Below are positions 1 through 7,984 of a DNA stretch of 64,000 bases, piece by piece. Source of the DNA: Pontibacter sp. E15-1 (GTDB lineage Bacteria; Bacteroidota; Bacteroidia; Cytophagales; Hymenobacteraceae); assembly GCF_022601975.1 (NCBI RefSeq), contig NZ_JAKVIR010000016.1, positions 89,928-153,927 of the forward strand, in the 5' to 3' direction. How positions within the stretch are numbered: the first letter of the stretch is position 1; every line of letters begins with the position of its first letter. A model generated the notes under the pieces. That model made no database searches. It saw only the letters and a program-made list of their open reading frames with translations, and was not told the origin of the DNA. A program made the position numbers and the translations under genes.

Positions 1-2
1 GT

Positions 3-140
3 ATCGGCGCATGGACTGGTGTTATACCGACGATAGAGGTAGGTGAGGAAGCCTTTATGGAAGTGGACTGGATGAGGGTATACGTCAATGGGAAATTTGA
101 CGAAAGCAGCCAGGCTGGACATGACGGAAAATTTTACTAG
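3..140 (+). CDS. GH16 glycoside hydrolase, 3' end only
   Basis: Partial gene cut by the window edge; only about 45 C-terminal residues are visible. It ends in the typical last strand of a GH16 jelly roll (MEVDWMRVYVNGKF, starting at 57), preceded by GAWTG. The next gene shows the same pattern (GGNWVG then MEVDWVRVY), so the two are tandem GH16 paralogues. The catalytic part lies outside the window, so substrate cannot be read. Beside keratan/mucin-type sulfatases and GH20 enzymes, an endo-beta-galactosidase role is possible, but this is inference. Confidence 0.8.
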   Translation: MGAWTGVIPTIEVGEEAFMEVDWMRVYVNGKFDESSQAGHDGKFY

Positions 141-274
141 GCAACTAAACGAAAACTACCCGGGCAGCTTGAAGGCGATGTAGCGCGTATCTCTAAAGCA
201 TAAATCCGATCCGGTCGGGAATGCGATGAGGACGCATGAGCAATTGCAAAAGGCTGCCTGCTAAAAAGTTATAT

Positions 275-1087
275 ATGGAGATTCGGTTAATAATCCTTAT
301 AATGGTTTTTACTGCTGGCTGCACTGTTATGCCACAAACCCGGGAAGCTGAAAACTGGGCCCTGGTATGGGCTGATGAGTTTGAAAAAGACGGCGTGCCC
401 GACCCGGCTAAGTGGGGCTTCGCATCGCGCAAGTCCGCTGACTGGGCCTGTTACTGCGCTGATACGTTGGCCACAACCTTTGTGAAGGACGGCACGCTAT
501 ACCTGCGGGGTATCCTGAGCCAGGACAAGGCAGACACGGTAAAGTATAAAACAGCCTGTATCCAGACAAAAGATAAGTTCTCTTTTCGGTATGGCAAAGT
601 GGAGGTGCGGGCTAAACTCTCGAAAGGCAAGGGCTCCTGGCCTGCCATCTGGCTCATGCCGCAGCACGCCAGGTATGGCGGCTGGCCCACTAGCGGCGAG
701 ATAGACATCATGGAGCACCTCAACCACGACAGCATCATCTACCAAACGCTGCACAGCCACTACATCGACAGGATGCAGCAGAAAACAAACCCGGTATACT
801 TTGCCACTGCACCATTGGCGGTGGAGGAGTACAATACCTATGGGCTGGAGTGGTACCCTGACCGGCTCGATTTTTTCGTGAACGGCCAGAAAACCTTCAC
901 TTACCCTAAAATAGAGAACGCCGATAGCAGACAGTGGCCCTTCGACGAGAACTTCTTTATCATTCTCGACCAGGCATTGGGCGGCAATTGGGTAGGCACC
1001 ATCAACGACAAGGACCTGCCCGTTCAGATGGAGGTGGATTGGGTAAGGGTATACCAGCAAAACAGTGGGCAACAGGCCAGCCTATAG
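275..1087 (+). CDS. GH16 endo-glycosidase, lipoprotein (endo-beta-galactosidase-like)
   Basis: Secreted GH16 family enzyme, about 270 residues, a single beta-jelly-roll domain. The start at 275 gives a clean lipoprotein signal (MEIRLIILIMVFTAGC, lipobox FTAGC); the frame is open back to an ATG at 236, which would add 13 polar residues. The GH16 active-site signature E-x-D-x-x-E is present as GEIDIMEHL, encoded near 698-715, with nucleophile and acid/base glutamates intact, and the domain closes with MEVDWVRVY. GH16 cleaves beta-1,3 or beta-1,4 bonds in laminarin, agar, carrageenan, keratan sulfate or O-glycans. With a 6-O-GlcNAc-type sulfatase, a 6-O-Gal-type sulfatase, GH29 and GH20 downstream, keratanase/mucin O-glycanase activity is the most coherent guess. 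Confidence 0.88.
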   Translation: MEIRLIILIMVFTAGCTVMPQTREAENWALVWADEFEKDGVPDPAKWGFASRKSADWACYCADTLATTFVKDGTLYLRGILSQDKADTVKYKTACIQTKDKFSFRYGKVEVRAKLSKGKGSWPAIWLMPQHARYGGWPTSGEIDIMEHLNHDSIIYQTLHSHYIDRMQQKTNPVYFATAPLAVEEYNTYGLEWYPDRLDFFVNGQKTFTYPKIENADSRQWPFDENFFIILDQALGGNWVGTINDKDLPVQMEVDWVRVYQQNSGQQASL

Positions 1088-1200
1088 TCTGGGTTGCGCG
1101 CCAGATAAAATGACGGATACAAACATGCAGCCCTACGCGGCCGAGAGTCGTGCACAGCCAGAATAAGGGCTTTTCTGAACTGGAAAAAGTAGTTTCTTTT

Positions 1201-2757
1201 ATGAAAATCTTTTGTCTCTTTCCTAGAATCACCCTGTGCGCATACCTGCCAATGCTATGGCTGGTGCTGCCACTGGCTATACCGGGGCTAGCACCAGCAG
1301 CCTTTGCGCAACAGCGTCCCAATGTGGTCCTGATCTATGCCGACGACCTGGGCTACGGGGATGTGAGCAGCTACGGCGCAACCAAGATTACCACGCCCAA
1401 CCTGGATAGACTGGCCAGCCAGGGCGTGCGCTTTACGCGCGGCTACGCCACCTCTGCCACCTGCACCCCTTCCCGCTATGCCCTGATGACGGGCGAGTAC
1501 CCCTGGCGTAAGCAGGGCACCGGCGTGCTGCCGGGAGACGCCGCCCTGATTGTGCCCACCGACAAAGCCACCCTGCCGGGCGTGTTCAAACGGGCGGGGT
1601 ATGCGACGGGCATCGTCGGGAAGTGGCACCTGGGCCTGGGCGACGCCGTGGAGAAAGACTGGAACAAGGACATTCAGCCGGGCCCCAACGAGGTCGGATT
1701 TGACTACGCCTTCATCTTTCCGGCCACTGCCGACAGGGTGCCCACCGTGTTCATGGAAAATCACCGCGTGGTGGGCCTCGACCCCTCAGACCCGATCCGG
1801 GTGGATTACCGCAACAAGGTTGGCAACGACCCTACTGGCAGCGAGCACCCCGAGCTGCTGAAAATGAAGGCCTCGCCCAACCACGGCCACGACAACACCA
1901 TCGTGAACGGCATCGGCCGCATCGGCTACATGAGTGGCGGCACCAAGGCCCGCTGGACCGATGAGGAGGTGCCGCTTACCTTTCTGCAAAAGGCAAAGGA
2001 CTTTATAGGGGAGCATCGGCAGAAGCCCTTTTTCCTCTTCTATTCCCTCACGGAGCCCCACGTGCCGCGCATGCCCTCTACTGTGTTCAAAGGCAAGAGC
2101 GGGCTTGGCTACCGCGGCGACGCCATTCTGCAGCTGGATTGGGCGGTGGGCGAAATTATGAAGGAGCTGGAGCACCTGGGCCTGGCCAATAACACGCTCC
2201 TCATCTTCACCAGCGACAATGGCCCTGTGCTCGACGACGGCTACCAGGACGAGGCCGTGACCCGGCAGAACGGGCACCAACCGTCCGGTTCCATGCGCGG
2301 CGGCAAATACAGTGCTTTTGAGGCGGGCACGCGCGTGCCCTGGATCGTGAGCTGGCCAGGCAAGGTGAAGCCAGCCGAGTCGGCCGCGCTACTCTCGCAG
2401 GTAGACCTGCTGGCCTCTTTCGCCGGAATGCTGCGGCAGCCGCTGGACCCCACGGATGCCCCCGACAGCCAGGACATGCTGAAAGCGCTGCTTGGCACCG
2501 ACAAACGGGGCCGGGAGGCGCTGGTGCTACACGCCGGCACGCTGGCCATCGTAAAAGGCAACTGGAAGTACATCGCGCCCGGTAGCGGCAGGGCCTACAA
2601 CGAACTGACTGATATAGAACTCGGCAATTCCCCCGCCCCCCAGCTCTACGACCTGCGTCAGGATATCGGCGAGCGGCAGAATGTGGCGGCGCGGCACCCG
2701 GAAAAGGTGAAGGAACTGTCTGCGCTCCTGCAGCAAATAAAGCAGGCAAAAAAATAG
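1201..2757 (+). CDS. S1 family sulfatase, S1_15-like (Gal/GalNAc-6-O-sulfatase)
   Basis: Secreted formylglycine-dependent sulfatase. The ATG at 1201 begins an export signal (MKIFCLFPRITLCAY onward, cut after AAFAQ); an in-frame GTG at 1150 would put polar residues ahead of it and is less likely. The maturation motif is CTPSR with Cys88, to be oxidised to formylglycine; the metal-binding ADDLGYGD follows the signal peptide and TSDNGPVLDDGY lies near the C-terminal third. The RVPTVFMENHRVVGLDP segment, the GIGRIGYMSGG segment and the LDWAVGEI segment are what I recall of subfamily S1_15, which removes 6-O-sulfate from galactose or GalNAc. The subfamily call is from memory of family patterns, not an alignment. 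Ten bases separate it from the next sulfatase, so they are co-transcribed. Confidence 0.9.
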   Translation: MKIFCLFPRITLCAYLPMLWLVLPLAIPGLAPAAFAQQRPNVVLIYADDLGYGDVSSYGATKITTPNLDRLASQGVRFTRGYATSATCTPSRYALMTGEYPWRKQGTGVLPGDAALIVPTDKATLPGVFKRAGYATGIVGKWHLGLGDAVEKDWNKDIQPGPNEVGFDYAFIFPATADRVPTVFMENHRVVGLDPSDPIRVDYRNKVGNDPTGSEHPELLKMKASPNHGHDNTIVNGIGRIGYMSGGTKARWTDEEVPLTFLQKAKDFIGEHRQKPFFLFYSLTEPHVPRMPSTVFKGKSGLGYRGDAILQLDWAVGEIMKELEHLGLANNTLLIFTSDNGPVLDDGYQDEAVTRQNGHQPSGSMRGGKYSAFEAGTRVPWIVSWPGKVKPAESAALLSQVDLLASFAGMLRQPLDPTDAPDSQDMLKALLGTDKRGREALVLHAGTLAIVKGNWKYIAPGSGRAYNELTDIELGNSPAPQLYDLRQDIGERQNVAARHPEKVKELSALLQQIKQAKK

Positions 2758-2767
2758 ATACCTAAGT

Positions 2768-4330
2768 ATGCATCCAACCATGACAAAGCACTTCATCCTA
2801 CTAATGGCTGGCCTTGTATGGGGCCTGACGGCCCTGGCGCAGCAGCAAGGCAAGCAGCCCAACATCGTCATCATCATCTCCGACGATCACGCCTTTCAGG
2901 CCATCAGCGCCTACGGCGGCAACCTGATGCAGACGCCCAACATCGACCGCATCGCCAAAGGGGGTGCTGTGCTCAACAGGGGCTACGTGACCAACTCGAT
3001 CTGCGGGCCGAGCCGGGCGGTGATCCTGACAGGAAAATACAGCCACAAAAATGGTTTCAAAGACAACGAGAACTCCAGCTTCGACGGCAGCCAGAACACC
3101 TTCATCAAAGAATTGCGCAAGGGCGGTTACCAGACTGCCTGGATAGGCAAGTGGCACCTGGAAACCGAGCCACAGGGCTTTGACTATTGGCAGGTACTCC
3201 CCGGGCAGGGGCAGTATTACAACCCAGACTTCCAGATGATGGATGGCACCCAAAAGACGGTTGCGGGCTATGTGACCAACGTGACAGAGGACCTTGCGGA
3301 GCAGTGGCTCGACCGGCGGAACACAGACAAGCCCTTTTGTCTGGTGATCGGCCAGAAGGCCACCCACCGCGTTTGGCTGCCCGACACGGCCGACTTCGGC
3401 ATGTTCGACAAGAAGACCTTTCCGGTGCCCGACACATACTACGACAGTTACGCCGGGCGCAAGGCGGCCCAGGTGCAGGAGATGTCTGTGGCCGAGGACA
3501 TGATCATGGGGTATGACCTGAAGATGTACCCCGACTACGACAGTATCCGGGAGGGAAGCGTGCGGCGCATGAGCCCAACCCAAAAAGCGCAGTTCGACGC
3601 CTATTACAAGCCCATCTACCAGGACCTGAAGTCTCGTAACCTGACGGGCCGGGAACTGGCCGAATGGAAGTACCAGCGCTACATGCGCGACTACTTGAGC
3701 ACGGCTGCCTCGCTGGACCGCAACATCGGCCGGACCCTGGACTATCTGGAGCAACACGGTCTGGCCGAGAACACCCTTGTGGTTTACATGTCGGACCAGG
3801 GCTTTTTCCTGGGCGAGCATGGCTGGTTCGACAAGCGCTTCATGTATGAGGAGTCGTTTCGCACGCCCCTTCTGGTGCGCTACCCAGGCGTCATCAAGCC
3901 GGGCACCAAGTCTGATCATTTCGTGATGAACCTCGACATTGCCCCTACCATGCTGGACGCGGCCGGGGTGGCCATTCCCAGGGACATGCAGGGAGCGTCT
4001 ATGCTGCCGGTGCTGACCGACAAAAATGCAAAAGGGCGCGATGCCCTCTACTACCACTATTACGAGAACGGCGAGCACGCCGTATCGCCGCACTTCGGCA
4101 TCAAGACAGACCGCTACAAGCTTATCCGGTTCTACAAAAGAGTGGAGAGCTGGGAGTTGTATGACCTGCAGAAAGACCCGAGGGAACTGCACAACCTCTA
4201 CGGCAGGAAAGGCTATGAGAAAATCACGGCCAGGCTCAGGAAACAGCTCGAGGGCCTGGTGGACAAGTATGATGATCAAGGTGCCCATGAACTGATGGAG
4301 AAAAAAATAGCTGACAACGCATCACTATGA
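2768..4330 (+). CDS. S1 family sulfatase, S1_11-like (GlcNAc-6-O-sulfatase)
   Basis: Secreted S1 sulfatase of 520 residues with signal peptide (MTKHFILLMAGLVWGLTALAQ; ATG at 2768 or 2780). The formylglycine motif is CGPSR (Cys79) and SDDHAFQAISAYGG supplies the N-terminal metal ligands. Markers such as SRAVILTGKYSHKNGF, GKWHLETEPQGFDYW, GQYYNPDF and the C-terminal GEHGWFDKRFMYEES match what is known of GlcNAc-6-sulfatases (S1_11), so 6-O-desulfation of N-acetylglucosamine is likely. Its stop overlaps the next start as ATGA (4327-4330), implying coupled translation of the pair. Together with the preceding S1_15-like enzyme, it would cover both 6-sulfated sugars of keratan sulfate. Confidence 0.9.
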   Translation: MHPTMTKHFILLMAGLVWGLTALAQQQGKQPNIVIIISDDHAFQAISAYGGNLMQTPNIDRIAKGGAVLNRGYVTNSICGPSRAVILTGKYSHKNGFKDNENSSFDGSQNTFIKELRKGGYQTAWIGKWHLETEPQGFDYWQVLPGQGQYYNPDFQMMDGTQKTVAGYVTNVTEDLAEQWLDRRNTDKPFCLVIGQKATHRVWLPDTADFGMFDKKTFPVPDTYYDSYAGRKAAQVQEMSVAEDMIMGYDLKMYPDYDSIREGSVRRMSPTQKAQFDAYYKPIYQDLKSRNLTGRELAEWKYQRYMRDYLSTAASLDRNIGRTLDYLEQHGLAENTLVVYMSDQGFFLGEHGWFDKRFMYEESFRTPLLVRYPGVIKPGTKSDHFVMNLDIAPTMLDAAGVAIPRDMQGASMLPVLTDKNAKGRDALYYHYYENGEHAVSPHFGIKTDRYKLIRFYKRVESWELYDLQKDPRELHNLYGRKGYEKITARLRKQLEGLVDKYDDQGAHELMEKKIADNASL

Positions 4331-5775
4331 AAGGTATGAAAAAACTAAGCCTGTTGTTATTAACCTGTTGCTGGGCGCTGGCTGCCTTTGCCCAGCAAAA
4401 ACCCAACGTGGTCTTCATCCTGGTGGATGACATGGGCTACGGTGACTTGGGCAGCTACGGACAGAGACTAATCCAGACGCCCAATATTGATCAGCTGGCC
4501 GCCAATGGCATCCGTTTCACCCAGTTTTACGCGGGCACGTCCGTCTGCGCGCCGTCCAGGGCCTCCCTGATGACAGGCAGGCACACGGGCCATACACCGG
4601 TGCGGGGCAACTTCGAGATCCAGCCCGAGGGACAGTATCCGATTCCCGACTCCACCTTCACCATGGCCGAGATGTTCCGTCGGGCAGGCTATACCACGGG
4701 CCTCTTTGGCAAGTGGGGGCTGGGGTATCCCGGCTCGGCGGGGGAGCCTAACAAGCAGGGGTTCGACCAGTTTTTTGGCTACAACTGCCAGCGGCAGTCG
4801 CACAACTTCTTCCCGGACCACCTTTGGGACAACGGACAGCGGGTAAACCTCCGGAACACGCCCTCCAACCAGCAAGAGTATGCAGCCGGAATTATTCAAA
4901 ACAAAGCGCTAAACTTTGTGGCGGACAACGCCAAAAAGCCCTTCTTCCTGTACCTGGCCTATACCTTGCCCCACGCGGCGCTGCAGCTGCCGGAAGGCGA
5001 CGAGGTGTTTGAAATGTATAAGCGCAAGTTCAGGGAGCAGCCCCAACCTGTAGACGCTGGCTGGAAAGGTGTGGGGTATCAGCCGCAGGCCTATCCAAAA
5101 GCCGCCTATGCTGCCATGGTAACGAAAGTAGATGCCTATGTGGGCGAGGTAGTACAGGCCCTGAAAAGGCAGGGCATCGAGCAAAACACGCTGATCGTGT
5201 TCGCCAGCGACAACGGCCCCCACCGGGAGGGAGGAAACCAGCCAGAGTTCTTTGACAGTAGCGGCGGTTTGAGAGGCATTAAACGTGACCTGTACGAAGG
5301 CGGAATCAGGGTGCCGGTGATCGCGAGCTGGCCAGCCGTGATCAAGAATGGAAGGCAGTCGGACTACATCGGCGCCTTCTGGGATTTCCTGCCCACCTTC
5401 GCCGCGCTAACGGGCCAGCCCATCCCGCAAAGCATCGACGGCATCTCTATCCTTCCCACGCTAACCTCCAAAGGCAAGCAGGCGCAGCATGAGTTTCTGT
5501 ACTGGGAGTTTCACGAGGACGGCGGCCGGCAGGCCGTGCGCATGGGCGACTGGAAAGGGGTGCGGTTGGGGGTGATTGCCAACAGCAAGGCCCCGGTGCA
5601 GCTGTTTAACCTCGCTACGGACCCTGCCGAAACCACGGATGTCAGCACAGCGCACCCGGAAGCGGTCAAGAAGATAGAGCGCATTCTGGCGCGTGAGCAT
5701 GCTGCGCACCCTGCTTTCCCGCTGCTGGCGGGTGAGCGAGGGAAAGATGCGGAAGGAAGCCCAGGTCATCACTAA
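4327..5775 (+). CDS. S1 family sulfatase (S1_16/S1_20-like)
   Basis: Secreted sulfatase of 482 residues with signal peptide MKKLSLLLLTCCWALAAFAQ (ATG at 4327 or 4339). Formylglycine motif CAPSR with Cys74, metal site VDDMGYGDLGSYG, and ASDNGPHREGG in the C-terminal half are intact. The segment GYNCQRQSHNFFPDHLW resembles the arylsulfatase groups that act on 3-O- or 4-O-sulfated galactose or GalNAc (S1_20, S1_16), but I cannot separate these by eye. Overlaps the preceding sulfatase by four bases (ATGA). It ends the first three-sulfatase run; the following 630 bases hold only gene debris. Confidence 0.88.
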   Translation: MKGMKKLSLLLLTCCWALAAFAQQKPNVVFILVDDMGYGDLGSYGQRLIQTPNIDQLAANGIRFTQFYAGTSVCAPSRASLMTGRHTGHTPVRGNFEIQPEGQYPIPDSTFTMAEMFRRAGYTTGLFGKWGLGYPGSAGEPNKQGFDQFFGYNCQRQSHNFFPDHLWDNGQRVNLRNTPSNQQEYAAGIIQNKALNFVADNAKKPFFLYLAYTLPHAALQLPEGDEVFEMYKRKFREQPQPVDAGWKGVGYQPQAYPKAAYAAMVTKVDAYVGEVVQALKRQGIEQNTLIVFASDNGPHREGGNQPEFFDSSGGLRGIKRDLYEGGIRVPVIASWPAVIKNGRQSDYIGAFWDFLPTFAALTGQPIPQSIDGISILPTLTSKGKQAQHEFLYWEFHEDGGRQAVRMGDWKGVRLGVIANSKAPVQLFNLATDPAETTDVSTAHPEAVKKIERILAREHAAHPAFPLLAGERGKDAEGSPGHH

Positions 5776-5792
5776 TCCCTGATTGGATTGAA

Positions 5793-5912
5793 ATGAAGAA
5801 CACCATCAGAAGCCTTATAGCCTTTATCCTGTTTGTGCCGCTTGCCGCAGCAGCAGGCAGAGGAATCCGTAGCAACGCCAGGCATCACCATTTTGGCAGC
5901 TTACCAAATTAA
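5793..5912 (+). pseudogene. Signal-peptide gene stub (collapsed secreted protein)
   Basis: Starting at 5793, 17 bases after the sulfatase stop, there is a clear export signal (MKNTIRSLIAFILFVPLAAA) followed by only about 19 residues before a stop. In another frame just after the signal peptide the sequence continues to a stop near 5926 with GITILAAYQIKPTVQ, which reads like the tail of a larger protein. The simplest reading is a secreted enzyme that lost nearly all of its body by deletion. Its family cannot be determined. A genuine 39-residue secreted peptide is the alternative and seems less likely. Confidence 0.4.
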
Positions 5913-5956
5913 ACCGACCGTTCAGTAAGCTTATTTATACCCCAATAACTCTCTCC

Positions 5957-6326
5957 ATGAAAAAAATCTTATACCTGCTACTTCTTGTTTTTATAGCTGC
6001 TTTTGAGGCTGGCGCGCAGGAAATAAACATCATCCCGAGGCCTAACAAAATAGAGCTAGCAAAAGGGCAGTTTGAGATAGGCAACGCAAAAAGTATCCAG
6101 TATGCTGCCAATGCAGAGAAAGAAGCCGCTTTCCTACAGCGCGCTTCAAGGTAGGTATAAACTAAGTCTGGCTACCAACTCGGGCAAGTCGAAAAAGAAC
6201 ACCATCAGCCTGGAACTGGATAAAAAGCTGTCGGGAGCACTAGGAACGGAAGGCTACCGGTTAACGGCAACCCCTACGCAAATAACTGTTAAAGCGGCCA
6301 CCAATGCGGGCCCATTCCGACGATAG
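5957..6326 (+). pseudogene. GH20 beta-N-acetylhexosaminidase remnant, frameshifted and truncated
   Basis: N-terminal piece of a GH20 exo-hexosaminidase. It opens with a signal peptide (MKKILYLLLLVFIAAFEAGAQ) and the family start EINIIPRPNKIELAKGQFEI, stops at 6152-6154, and continues in another frame from about 6140 as GRYKLSLATNSGKSKKN and GTEGYRLTATPTQITVKA before ending at 6326. This matches the GH20b N-terminal domain of the intact enzyme at 9607. The catalytic barrel is absent, so the gene is dead by one frameshift plus loss of about 1.9 kb. It lies between two sulfatases in the same orientation, consistent with a former duplicate of the downstream GH20. Confidence 0.8.
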
Positions 6327-6407
6327 GAGAAACCCCAGAACGGTTCTGCCGCGAGTTGAGAAGCCTGTGCTATAGCTACTTACGCGGCTGATATTTAAAA
6401 GAACACA

Positions 6408-7931
6408 ATGAAAAAACGCTTTCTGCTGGTTGCACTTATACTACCTGCCTTGGCTACCCAGGCGCAGGAGCGGCCCAATATGGTGGTTTTTATGGTAGAC
6501 GACATGGGCTGGATGGATACTTCTGTGCCCTTTGCAGAGAAGGTATACCCTTTGAACCAGCGCTACCACACGCCCAACATGGAGCGCCTTGCCCGGGAAG
6601 GCATGAAGTTTACCAATGCTTATGCTACGCCCGTGTGTACGCCCACACGGGTAAGTATGCTTACCGGGATGAATGCAGCCCATCATGGCGTCACAAACTG
6701 GACCACGCCCTGGAAAGGCCAGAACTCTGACAACCCCGATGAGCAGATGGGCTTTGCTGCCTGGAACCTGAACGGACTAAGCCCGGTAGCGGGAGTGCCG
6801 CAGACGGTACATGCCACGCCTTTCCCGAAGATCCTGAAAAACCATGGCTACATGACCATACACGTGGGCAAGGCGCATTGGGCAGGGGCAGGCACCCCGG
6901 GAGCCAATCCGCACAACATGGGCTTTATGGTGAACATTGCAGGTCACGTGGCCGGTCGTCCGCTTAGCTACCTCGGCGAGCGGAACTATGGCAACGCACA
7001 GGGCAAGCCGTACGACATTCATGCGGTGCCGGATATGGCGGAGTACTTCGGAACCGAAACATACCTGACAGAAGCGTTGACACTGGAAGCCCTGAAGACG
7101 CTGGAGGCGCCCATCCAGAACAAGCAGCCCTTTTTCCTGCACATGTCGCACTACGCCGTGCACGACCCATACAACCCGGACAAGCGCTATATGCAGAAAT
7201 ACCTGGATGCAGGATTAAGCAATACCGATGCAATGTATGCCAGCATGGTGGAAGGTATGGACAAGAGCCTGGGCGACATCATGGATTATCTGGAAGAAAA
7301 AGGAGTGGCCAGCAACACCGTACTGATTTTTATGAGCGACAACGGTGGCCTTAGCATGGCCTATGCCGGGCGCGGGGCGGCACACACGCAAAACCTTCCG
7401 CTCAGAGCGGGCAAAGGGTCTGTGTACGAAGGCGGCATCCGGGAGCCGATGCTTGTGAAATGGCCGGGCGTGGTAAAGCCCGCTTCGGTAAACCATACCC
7501 CTATCATCATTGAAGATTTCTTTCCGACGCTTTTGGAGATGGCACAGGTGGAGCAGTATAAAACTGCGCAACAGGTAGATGGCATCAGTTTTATGCCGCT
7601 ACTCAAGTTCCCTCCTAAAAAAACGGCAGACCGTGCCCTGATCTGGCACATACCCAACAAATGGACCCGGGAAGACGGCCCCGGCATTAACTATAAAAGT
7701 GCCATCCGCGAAGGCGACTGGAAACTGGTTTACCATATGCGCGATGGTAAGCTGGAGCTGTATAATCTAAGGTCTGATATCGGGGAGACGACAGATGTAG
7801 CCACAAAGCACCCTAAACGGGTGAAAGCCTTAGCCGCTAAGTTAAGCCAGCAACTGCGCCAATGGAACGCGCCGATGCCGATGGTTAAAAGCACAGGCAA
7901 ACCCGTGCCCATGCCCGATGAAGTACGCTAA
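6408..7931 (+). CDS. S1 family sulfatase with CTPTR maturation motif
   Basis: Secreted S1 sulfatase of 507 residues, signal peptide MKKRFLLVALILPALATQAQ. The formylglycine motif reads CTPTR (Cys77), a Thr in place of the more usual Ser of CxPSR; the C-x-P-x-R core is kept. Metal-binding VDDMGWMD, GKAHWAGAGTPG, HYAVHDPYNP and FMSDNGGLS are present and the length is normal. The subfamily cannot be fixed by eye. It lies 17 bases (36 to the preferred start) before the GH29 fucosidase, suggesting shared transcription and action on a sulfated, fucosylated glycan. It is separated from the three upstream sulfatases by gene debris. Confidence 0.88.
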   Translation: MKKRFLLVALILPALATQAQERPNMVVFMVDDMGWMDTSVPFAEKVYPLNQRYHTPNMERLAREGMKFTNAYATPVCTPTRVSMLTGMNAAHHGVTNWTTPWKGQNSDNPDEQMGFAAWNLNGLSPVAGVPQTVHATPFPKILKNHGYMTIHVGKAHWAGAGTPGANPHNMGFMVNIAGHVAGRPLSYLGERNYGNAQGKPYDIHAVPDMAEYFGTETYLTEALTLEALKTLEAPIQNKQPFFLHMSHYAVHDPYNPDKRYMQKYLDAGLSNTDAMYASMVEGMDKSLGDIMDYLEEKGVASNTVLIFMSDNGGLSMAYAGRGAAHTQNLPLRAGKGSVYEGGIREPMLVKWPGVVKPASVNHTPIIIEDFFPTLLEMAQVEQYKTAQQVDGISFMPLLKFPPKKTADRALIWHIPNKWTREDGPGINYKSAIREGDWKLVYHMRDGKLELYNLRSDIGETTDVATKHPKRVKALAAKLSQQLRQWNAPMPMVKSTGKPVPMPDEVR

Positions 7932-7984
7932 AGTATAAACTAACAGGTATGAAATCTTCAAGTACAACTTATACATACAGCAGG

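Noticed and set aside
2801..4288. Long open frame on the - strand (495 codons)
   Set aside because: It lies fully inside the S1_11-like sulfatase on the other strand; the translation has no known motif and reflects high GC third positions.
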